DNA from: Sycon ciliatum
Lineage: Eukaryota > Porifera > Calcarea > Leucosolenida > Sycettidae
NCBI RefSeq assembly: GCF_964019385.1
Contig: NC_088655.1
Location: forward strand, 23,657,576 to 23,721,575
Reading direction: 5' to 3'
Length of the DNA: 64,000 bases
Shown here piece by piece: positions 51,848 to 61,389 of the stretch (the first letter of the stretch is position 1; the number at the start of each line of letters is the position of its first letter). A program made the position numbers and the translations under genes. Below the pieces are notes generated by a model. It was not told the origin of the DNA, made no database searches, and worked only from the letters and a program-made list of their open reading frames with translations.

Positions 51848-52768
51848 GTATGGCCTGAAGCAGTTCGTGCGGTGCAATACGCCCATAATACGTCGAGATA
51901 CCGTATTTCCTCGATTAATAGACCCGGTCTATTGTTTTTTGAGGAGGGTTGGACCCCCGGTCTCTTATTTGGGCATGGTCCATTATTTGAGCACGGTCCA
52001 CTATATTTTCATCGGCACATCGCTGGAAATGGTGGATTTTTAACACGTCATAATATAGAAGTTCTATATTATGACGTGTTAAAAATCCACCATTTCCAGC
52101 GATGTGCCGATGAAAATATAGTGGACCATGCTCAAATAATGAAAGAAAGCACTAGCCACTACAAAAATTGTAGTTGCGCAACCGAAAATCGCGTCCTTTC
52201 TTGATCCACCGCGTGCTTTCTTAGTGCGCATGCGCAAAGCGATGAACTCAAATAAGAGACCGGGTCTCTTATTCGGGCATGGTCTACTATTTTTCCGTGA
52301 GGCCTCTAGGAGGGTCTACTATTTGAGCATGGTCTATTATTCGAGGAAATACGGTATGCTACCACTGGACACTCTCCATACGAACTGTTATTTCACCAGC
52401 ATCCGAACAGGCCAAAGAAGTTCGCAGTGCCTCCGCCTGCAGGATTGAAGCCTCCGCGGACAGTAGAACGCACGGACAGCGTGTTTCGGCAAGTGAAAGT
52501 TCGAATAAAGAGTGCTCAAGAGGAAAGACGGAAGCGAGTTGGCGGCAAGGCTAACTGTGGTTATGAGGTGGGTCAACAGGTCCGAATAAAGCTTCAGCCT
52601 GCGCAACGAAAATTGGGGAAGCTACACGCCCACAAATCTGAGCTGTATACCGTAGTTGAGAGAAACAACAATACGTACCTCCTCGAACCGTGTGGGTCTA
52701 GTTCTCGCCACCACTGCCTTCAACGCCATTACAATGAGCTGGGAACAAGGCGAGTCTCCAAGTGACCA
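51848..52768 (+). pseudogene. Gypsy-type integrase C-terminal remnant, interrupted
   Basis: The plus strand has an integrase-like segment ending near 51,897 (WPEAVRAVQYAHNTS) and resuming at 52,356 with TGHSPYELLFHQHPN, the conserved TGxSPxxLxF region of Gypsy integrases. It then runs through VGQQVRIKLQPAQRKLGKLH and SELYTVVERNNNTYLLEPCG, the SH3-like C-terminal domain, to a stop at 52,765. A palindromic element is inserted between the two parts. Gag, protease, reverse transcriptase and RNase H are absent, so the copy is dead. Confidence 0.7.
51899..52355. mobile_element. Foldback MITE TACCGTATTTCCTCGA inside the integrase remnant
   Basis: ATACCGTATTTCCTCGATTA ATAGACC and GGTCTATTATTCGAGGAAAT ACGGTAT are inverted ends. 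Between 51,982 and 52,134 lies a second, nearly perfect palindrome (GGAAATGGTGGATTTTTAAC / GTTAAAAATCCACCATTTCC). Confidence 0.85.
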
Positions 52769-52961
52769 AACCCTGGTAACCGATGGCACTACGGGCGAGG
52801 CAATCGAGGAAGGGACTCTGGTACGAAAGAGTACACGGGTTAAGCGGCCGACAAAATTCCTTAAAGTGGACCCGAAACAGCGGCGATCTCGGTTTAGCTC
52901 AGCCAGCAGTGGAGCGGATGCAGATTTGTCGGAAACTGATGACAGCAGTGAAGATGTGTGA
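52760..52961 (+). pseudogene. Tail of the Gypsy pol frame, shifted
   Basis: In another frame, VRKSTRVKRPTKFLKVDPKQ and RRSRFSSASSGADADLSETD resemble the basic-then-acidic C-terminal tail of Gypsy pol proteins, suggesting a frameshift near 52,750. Confidence 0.45.
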
Positions 52962-53103
52962 CTTTGTGCAAAGTCTACAAAAGAGATATGGGCATGGAAA
53001 TGATGGATGCATTATTTTGGGTATAACGAAGTTCATCATTCGCGTGATACTTTTGGATTAGTTATACATGCATCTACTTTGAGTTTTATTTGACTATTTA
53101 GTT

Positions 53104-53359
53104 GAGTTTCGGTGGGGGAGTGTGAGAGCTGGACCGTGACGATCACAACTTCCATTTGGTGCTACCTTCACACTGCCTTGTTAGGTGCTGGTATTGTCCA
53201 TAGGTAGCACTTGCATACCATACCATATGTCATACCTGCGCTCGTGCTGCCTGCAACGCTTGGCGACTATTGCTGGCTACACTCACGCCTTGGCCATATA
53301 TAGTTAGGCCTCAGTAGTGATTTGAAGTCAGTTGGATTCTGGACAATAAACCCGTCTCA
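53104..53359 (+). mobile_element. Polypurine tract and 3' LTR
   Basis: GGTGGGGGAG (53,111-53,120) precedes a 239-bp LTR from TGTGAGAGCTGG to CCCGTCTCA. Runs of C on both outer sides are compatible with a CCCCC target duplication. Confidence 0.7.
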
Positions 53360-53568
53360 CCCCCTCCCTGAGAAACGAACACATACAAACGGTACATAAT
53401 ATCGATATTTTTCCGTTTTTCTGGACATGCCCACACATACGAACTGTACATCGATACTTTTCGAGAAACGAACAGGCGCTCAACCCCCTCCTCCCCCCCC
53501 CCCTAACCGACTAGTTTTCGTTTCTAAATAAATATCTATATTTACGGATGGCCCCTGAATGAAAAAAT

Positions 53569-53645
53569 CACGGTTCGCGTGCGACTCGGCTAGAGGCCGA
53601 GTTTTCCACATCCGTAGGAACACCACCACCCTTCAAGGATCAAGA
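53569..53645 (+). repeat. Dispersed stem-loop repeat, copy 4
   Basis: CACGGTTCGCGTGCGACTCG, hairpin CGGCTAGAGGCCG, TTTTCCACATCCGTAGGAAC, CACCACCCTTCAAGGATCAA. Nearly identical to 10,363. Confidence 0.75.
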
Positions 53646-53720
53646 ACGTCTTCTAGTCACCCATTAAAGAATGATCCATACACTGTGTGTTGCCTGCCTG
53701 CCAACAGGACTATTTTATTA

Positions 53721-53898
53721 CAGTAAAACCTGTCAAGGCGACCACTCGGATAAGGCGACCACCTGTCCAATAAGACCACTGAAACCAGGATCAAGGGATG
53801 CTATTTCCAGTCAAATGACCCTGGATAAGGAGACCACCTGGTAACAGAGACCACGTTTTGAAGGTCCCTTGAGCGGTCGTCTTAGACAGGTTTCACTG
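53721..53898. mobile_element. CAGTAAAACCTGTC element, copy 4
   Basis: The best-preserved copy: CAGTAAAACCTGTCAAGGCG, AAGGGATGCTATTTCCAGTC, GGTAACAGAGACCACGTTTT, TTAGACAGGTTTCACTG. Confidence 0.85.
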
Positions 53899-54323
53899 TG
53901 TTATTATTATTATTATAATCCAGTAAAACCTGTGTTTTCCGGACTCTGTGCCCAGCGAAATCCTGCATTGACCGGAGAGATTTTTTTTAAATGCACCAAA
54001 GTGCTGTGGACCGAATGTGCATCCCTGGATCCAGAGGAAACCTGCCATATCAGGACAGTTTCAGCTGCACCACAGGTGTCCGGTTAGGGCAGGTTTTGCT
54101 GTACCTGTGACATGGGCCATGCCCGAAAATTTGGTGCATTCAATTTGTATCTAATATATTTTTCGGAAGTGAAGAGAAACGCATGCAGCGAGGAGACCGT
54201 AGTTGGAGAGTTTGAAGTGAGGTACCCTGTAATGTGTGAGTGGCTACAATGGAGTCTGGGAGTGCTTAGAAAAAATGTGACTCAGCTGCTTTGTCAACAT
54301 ACTTGAGGAGTGATACATGTACT

Positions 54324-54500
54324 ACAGCAAAACCTGTAAAGGCGACCACTCAGAGAAGGCGACCGCCTGTCATGAAAAACACTGAAACCAGGACAAAGGG
54401 ATACTATTTCCAGTCAAATGACCCTGGGTAAGAAGACTACCTGGTAAGAGAGACCACGTTTTGAAGGTCCCTTGAGCGGTCGTCTTAGACAGGTTTCACA
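54324..54500. mobile_element. CAGTAAAACCTGTC element, copy 5
   Basis: CAGCAAAACCTGTAAAGGCG, GGGATACTATTTCCAGTCAA, TTAGACAGGTTTCACAGT; same orientation as copy 4. Confidence 0.8.
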
Positions 54501-54559
54501 GTCGCGTTCAGCTTTCTGAATCAATGTGAATGCCATCAGGCAAAAGATAATACGGGTCA

Positions 54560-54666
54560 CAGTCAGACCTTGCTTAATATCCGGGTCCTCTTTTATCCGG
54601 ATCCCTCGCCATCCGGATGTTTTTTTTGTGGAAAACGGATGTGTGCGATTATGCGAGGGCTGACTG
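54560..54666. mobile_element. CAGTCAGACCTT/TTATCCGG element, copy 2 (internally deleted)
   Basis: CAGTCAGACCTTGCTTAATA, CTCTTTTATCCGGATCCCTC and GTGCGATTATGCGAGGGC TGACTG; it lacks the middle present at 38,016 and 62,702. Confidence 0.75.
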
Positions 54667-54968
54667 TACTTCTGCGGACTACCACAAAGAAGTGAAGTGC
54701 AACAATACAAATATTTGTGTCTGAGAAGTGACTCAACATTTTCTCCAATGGCCGAGAGCTCTGTCGCACCCTGGAATAATATGAGAAGTCTCAATTTCTT
54801 CTAGTATGTTGGAATTTCCACGACACATTACCGCATCCAGGAGATGTTTACTTTGCCAACATATCTAGCGCCAAGTCGAAAGAAAAAATTTAGTTCCAGC
54901 TCTATCACGTGTGCTCTGCATGTATGTCAGACTTAAATCACACTAGCAAGACGCCTCCATTTTCTTGT

Positions 54969-55195
54969 AGATACTGTGAGCCGACAAATTTTCGGCCCAT
55001 TCGAATTTCGGCCTCCCGGGGCTGAAACACATTTCGGTTGCAACGCATTTTCGGCCTGCACTGCTGTCGCCTGTATACACTGTCACGCTGAACCTTGCAA
55101 AACGAAACGTCGGCGGCAACACATTTTCGGCCAAATACGATCAGGCCGAAAATAGGCGAAAATAAATATGCGCCGACTATTTGTGGACTTACAGT
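54969..55195. mobile_element. TTTCGGC-rich MITE
   Basis: TACTGTGAGCCGACAAATTT and GACTATTTGTGGACTTACAG are inverted ends. Inner block CTGCACTGCTGTCGCCTGTA and GAACCTTGCAAAACG is shared with 5,635-5,862. Confidence 0.8.
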
Positions 55196-55364
55196 ACATT
55201 AAATGTGAATGAGGTCGGCCATAGAGCGAACTTTGGTGGGATCGGAACTAAATCATTGATGAACAGACCGAAAGAGCTACCTGGCCTCCTATGATCAAGC
55301 CAAGAGTAAGTGATGGAAGCTAATTGGCCTCATAAGGCCAAACGGAACAAGATGAAAGCCTTAC

Positions 55365-55563
55365 CAAAGTTGAGCGGCCCGATGGTGCTGGTCTGCGGCA
55401 GCGGAGCAGTTCCGGGCGCGTACGGGTCGGTGGGTGACTGTCGTCGCCAGCGTCCCATCAGGTCCAGGTCTCGGCGTCGGCGGGCGCACGTTCCGACATC
55501 GGTGACGCACACGCTGGTGCCCACGTTGGCATCACAGACGCGTGTTGTGCAGTGCAAGTATAG
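55365..55563 (-). CDS. ZP-C last exon with basic cleavage-type motif
   Basis: Encodes LYLHCTTRVCDANVGTSVCV, TDVGTCARRRRDLDLMGRWR and RQSPTDPYAPGTAPLPQTST, ending NFG at GTAAGG in phase 1. RRRRD is a furin-like site in the usual place after the last ZP cysteine. Confidence 0.83.
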
Positions 55564-58500
55564 CTGTGCATGACAATACACATGATAACAGAGTTAATAC
55601 ACATGCATATCGCAGGGTTATAGCCAAAAGGGGGGGGGGGGGAGCAGTGCCCGTCCCTCTCTCCCCCCCCCCTCCCCCTCCTTACTCATTTCTAGATTTC
55701 GGTGGCTCTTAGTCCATATAACGTAAATGTAGCCACCGATTGATCGCCTTCAAATTGTGTCAATTTTTGATGATAGTGTACGCCGCAGTACAGTGTCATT
55801 TGAATGCACACGTCTAAACACATGACCATGCAGAGCTCGCTGACTTGTCAGTTTGAGCACTCTGGCAAGGTACGTTAGGGCCTGGTCTTAAATCTGGCCT
55901 TGGAAAATTTTAATTTTTCGTTGCTATCAGGTTCGGCCTAATTTTCTCTGTGCGGCGCTGAGGAGTCCACAAAGGACGAGACGGATCTGTCCGCAGATTG
56001 TGTAAACACAGGACCATGTGGATGAGGTCGTGCACCTCGTGCACACGCATGTATGGTGGCATACACGCAAAACATCACGTGGTGATGCATCGCATACTGT
56101 ACAAGCAGAAATATTCGTCTGGAATTTAATTTCGTCTTTTTCATCCAAGGAGCTTTTGGACTAAATTAAGTGCCGGACTAATATCGATTTGTCCAGCTTT
56201 TCAATACACTCTTATGATCCACGGACCAAATTTACAACCGGACGAACTCCCTTTCTTTGGAGTTGGACGAAATTATTGACCCACGAAATTTTCTGCTTAT
56301 ACTTGAAAGTACGGTACATGAAAACTCTGAAAACAAAAAATGGTACGTTGTCTGTAAGTCTGTCTGACTGTATGAGCAGAACATAGAGCACTGAGGGCCA
56401 TTGATTTTGTTGTTGGCTATTTTGATTCGCTGGCCAATGATGTACTGTAAATATACAAATTTTCGGCAGCTGTTTAATTTCGGCTATATTCGGCACCAAG
56501 CGTGTGTTTACCGCCATATTGCCGGGTGTGTCTTTACCACCATATTTATCAACCATATATTCGGCACCGACCCAAAACGCCTAAATTAAAACGCCGATGA
56601 CATTTTCACAGCATCTGTCGCACTATACCATGCCCTCTATCCCACGCCGAAAATAAATCGCCGCCGAAATGTCAAAAATCGTGAAGTGCCGAAATTTTGT
56701 ATCTTTACAGTACACGTAAGTCCTAACACTTTCTTTAACCAGATGCTCACTCACCAATGGCTGTGACGCACCGCCGACGAGGAACTCAAAGGCGTTGAAT
56801 TGGAAGTTGAAGACGTTGCTAGCGCCGCCAGTTGCTACGGTGACCTGAGCCAGAACGCTGCCAGGGCAACTGTCAGAGAGGAAAAGGGAAGATATTAAAG
56901 GGGAGGTTAAGGGTAAAATCAAAATTTCACCAGTTGTAGTCTTCGGCGTGCTGAGTCGAATGGTCTTGGTCCGAGAAAGCTGAGACGCTCCCTTCCTACT
57001 TGAATCCCAATCGAACTCGCGCACTTCCACCGAAACGGTGACTGCGCCCTACTAGATGGGGATTTGTATGCAAAATGTCACTAAAAGCGCCATTTCGTTC
57101 TTATAAAAGCACGGATGACCGCGATTGGCCCATATGTTGTAGTCTTTTGGACGCTGAGTCGACTGGTTTTAGTCCGAAAAGGCTGCGATGCAGCGTTCCT
57201 CCTTTATTCCCAATTGAATATGGTTGAACAAGCGGTCACGTGCTCCTGGGTGCCCAAATCACCTGGTCACAGCGCCAGCAGGCGACAACTTTCACACCAA
57301 GGTTCAACTCGAGTGACAGGACTGCACCCCAAAGAGGTCAAACAGGCTAGTAAGTTGTACCCTGCAGGCACGGTGACCAGGTGACTGGTGTACGCAGGAG
57401 CACGTGACCGCTTGTTCAACCATGTTCGATTGGGAATAACGGGGGAACGCTGCATCACAGCCTTTCGGACCAAAACCAGTCGACTCAGCGTCCAAAAGAC
57501 TACAACATATGGACCAATCGCGGTCAACCGTGCTTTTATAAGAACGACATGGCGCTTTTAGTGACATTTTGCAAATCCCCATCTAGTAGGGCGCAGTCAC
57601 CCAGTTTCGGTGGAAGTGCGCGAGTTCGATTGGGATTCAAGTAGGAAGGGAGCGTCTCAGCTTCCTCGGACCACGACCATTCGACTCAGAACCCCGAAGA
57701 CTACAACTGGTGAAGTTTTGATTTTAGCCTTAACTTCCCCTTTAAATTTTCGTCTTTCACTGGGGCTAGATATTCCATTTGGCCTGAGGGAAGACTAGCC
57801 AAGCCTGCTTGCGGATGCCAACACAAAAAGGCTGATGATGATGATTCCCACCTTCCAACCCGGCAAATATTTAATTTTGATAAAAACGATTCAAAGCCTC
57901 TCAATTATTTTGATGATGATGAGATAAGGAAGAGGGGCAGAACAAGTGACGGAAAAAATTCTTGGATCTCGGTTGAAACCCGTGGACAGCATCCGTCGTA
58001 ACCATACAAGCTCGGCAGGGCAGTGCATGATAAGCGATATTCCACGTAGAATGAGCCCAGAGAGGGACAACTCATCATAGCACCAAATCAACAAAGGCCA
58101 GATCTGACATAGCAACAGCTTAATGCAGTACAAGGAAATGCAGTACAATGAGTAGTGGCTGATTGTCCAGTAAAAAATCCCCATGCTGAGCACTGAGTGT
58201 AGTGAGCACTTACAAACCATGGATTAATAAAAAATTACTAGATTTTATAAAATTCACTGATTATATTAGGAAAAACCGGCAGGGATCCCAAGAGATGTGA
58301 AATTCATTTTTGCCAGGGAAAAATCGAGGGTTCGGCAGCATGATTTAACTTACTCATCGTTAATCACTTCCAGAATGGTTGACTGGTCCGAGGGATCACT
58401 GCTGGGCGAAGCGAAGCAACGGTCGACGAATATATCCAGGTTGGAAAGCACATCGTTGGCTACGAACGTCTGCACAAACACTGGCTCACCTGTGGGTGAC

Positions 58501-60506
58501 ATGAGGCAAACAAACCAGTGTAGAGGCAGAAAGATAAACATAAGCATGAGCACGTACGGACACGCAGTATACACGCACCAAGCTAAGCCCGCGCAGCCTG
58601 TAGAGTGAATTCACATTGCGATCATGCAGTATTAAGTTCATGGTATGTGGGCGGTGGAATCGAAATGGCCAACATCACGTGATGCAGGGGTTCAGTGGAG
58701 TTGGAACATACATGGCTGTCCTGTATGGTCATGAGATTCTTCATCATTTGTGAGAACTAGACCTGGTCTAGTGAGAAGGCATTCTACAGCCTGTAATTCT
58801 GGTGTAAAATAAAATAGAGTAACAACTACAAAAAGATAGATGTGAAACTACTCTACCCAGTATTCTTATAAGCAAGGAGCTGCGGCGTTAGTTCAGCAAG
58901 TGATGTTCAAAGAAGTAAATGAACAAGCGACGCAGAGACAAAGGTTTTAATACAGCAACAAGAGCATTGGAAATCTTCACGCAAATTTTCCTAATCTATT
59001 TTCATGAGACATTCATCACGGAAGCTGTCTCAGCAGTACGTTAATTTTGCGAGAAGAGCATAACACGAATATTAACCATCGTGAAATCAAATTTCAACAG
59101 CGGGTGTATGTGTGTGGCCACAGAGTTCCGCGAAAACGGGCCATCGTAAACTCGCTGGTTCTGAGAAATCGCGAAAATTTTAGTGACGCAAACGTTGGAC
59201 GGTTTCCAGTAGAAGTTAGGCAGGGAAACCATTGAGTTCACACACTGTGCATGGACTTACCAAGCGTTATCGTGTTGGCCGTGAGCGCCGCAGAGTAGGT
59301 CGAGTCACTGGTGAACTGCACTCCGACCGTGAACTCTCCAAACCCCACCTGCGTGAGTGACGCCTGTAGAGCCTGCGGGTCGATGGCCGAGCTCGAGACC
59401 AGGTCCACGGTCTGCACTTGGCAGTCGAACGCGATCAGCTGGCCGCGGCTGCGAGTGATCAGGCCCGACGTGGGTGTGTGATACAAGATGGCGTTCAAGC
59501 GCACCTGAGCACACGCGGATCACAGCTTGGTCTCAGCGAGGAGTCTCAGTGTCATGATGGTCGCTGGTACAGTGTTGGCCAGAGAAATCCAACCTCATGA
59601 ATTAAGTAGCGCCGCGTTAGAGTGCACAGACCAGCATGTGTAGTGCTAGGGCTGCGTAGCGCCCGCACTATTTTATTCATGAGGTTGGATTTCTTTGGCC
59701 AGCACTGTCTGCAGTTCCAGCCACTGTGTAGTGATACGTTTAATCAGAGAGTAGTAAAACAACGGTATTTTACTACTCCCTGCTTGCAATAATTCTACGG
59801 TGCTGTTCATTTGACTCAGCGAGATCGAATTTTCCACATCTGCAGCCACCATCCTCAAGGATCAAGGTGCAGGTGCAGCTCCCGAAGTGGTGGGAGGTCA
59901 GCGGATAAGAGTCAAAGGCCGAAAATCCCAATCACTGCATTCACATTACCCTCCCGCCAGGCCATGGTATACAGTGCAACCTGTCTAAGACGACCGCTCA
60001 AGGAATCTTCAAAACGTGGTCTCTGTTACCAGGTGGTCTCTGTAACCAGGTGGTCTCCTCATCCGGGGTCATTTGACTGGAAAAAGCATCCCTTGGTCCT
60101 AGTTTCAGTGGTCTGTTAGGACAGGTGGTCGCCTTATCCGAGTGGTCGCATTGACACGTTTACTGTAGTTGTCCTTCCAGCAGCGTCCATTCTACATTAA
60201 CACTCTTTTCAAACAAAATTAAAGTATGTCCAAATACATCGTTTCCCATTTCCGAGCCACTGTGCTCACAGCGGAAACTTCTGTGTGTGTTATTGTCGTG
60301 AAAGTGGAACACAAAGACAGAAGGGTGACTCCTACGGTAATATCCTGAAGAGAAGGCACGCGAGCTTACTTGCGATAACCATGTTGTTGAAGAGCCTGAC
60401 GCTTGTGCTACTATTATGCATTGTCCACGATAAGCATAATTGTAATCAAGTGGTTTGCTTCACTGTCCTAAGAGTGCTCAATACCCATGTAGGGCAGAGC
60501 CTTGTA

Positions 60507-60562
<56 letters not shown>

Positions 60563-61343
60563 GAAGCCGTGTCGCAACTTTGAGTTTCACGTATTACTAC
60601 GATCATCAGGCGAGAGTTGTGACACAGCTTCCAATCTCTCTCTTTCTTGTCAGCACAATCGCCGTCGTAGTAATGCACTGGCATCGGAATTGAATCTTCA
60701 GTGGGCACCTACCACTTGAGGTATGGCTGGGTCGTAGGAGAAACTGACATCGCAGGTGTTGGGCTCGATGAGCGCCGTGTACTGCCCGTTCACCTCGGCA
60801 ACTCGGCACAGCGGGTCACTAGCCGCAGAGCCGATGTGCAGGTCGGACGCGTTGGCGATAAAGAACTGCGAGAGGACCTCCTTGGCGACGGAGATGTTGA
60901 GACTGCTTGGCGGCGGGCAGGCCACGAACGCTTGCGCTGTCAGACACCACAATGGCGGAGCAAAGACAAATAAAATATACTGCAAGAATGGACTCCGATG
61001 GAGAGCCAAGTATGAATGTATAGAAAAGAAAAAGGACCAAGGAACTGATTGTTTAGTAACTGGGGGTGTCGGTGGACATTATAGTGGAACTTGTAGTTCT
61101 TTGGTCCTTTTTCTTTTCTATAAAGTTACTGCAGTGATCATTATTCTAGTTCCGGGAGACAAGATAGCAATTATTGATGGAATCACAACCAACGGATACC
61201 GATTCGTTCCGACAGAAACGTTTTTCTGTCAAAACTGTGCCGTGGATAATTATGGTGTTTCGGTGTGAAATTCAAGACTGCTGGTATGGTTTTATCCGCA
61301 TGTTCTGTGATGTTATCTCTCTCTCTCTCTCCTTCTCTCTCTC

Positions 61344-61389
<46 letters not shown>

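Larger units (their letters stand above)
51575..53567. mobile_element. Inverted-repeat element split by an LTR retrotransposon
   Basis: GGGGCCATCCGTAAATAC and TATTTATTTAGAAACGAAAA on the left (51,575-51,620) are inverted on the right as TTTTCGTTTCTAAATAAATA and TATTTACGGATGGCCCC (53,515-53,562). Everything between, apart from short flanks, belongs to the LTR element, so the LTR element appears to have inserted into this one. Confidence 0.65.

Noticed and set aside
54414-54794. Transmembrane exon of the ZP protein
   Set aside because: The hydrophobic start is short, the frame runs through two MITEs and the phase-1 acceptor needed after 55,365 was not found.
57115-57527. Pair of frames starting MTAIGPYVVVFWTLSRLVLV on opposite strands
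   Set aside because: They are the two arms of the 843-bp foldback element read inward; no domain pattern.
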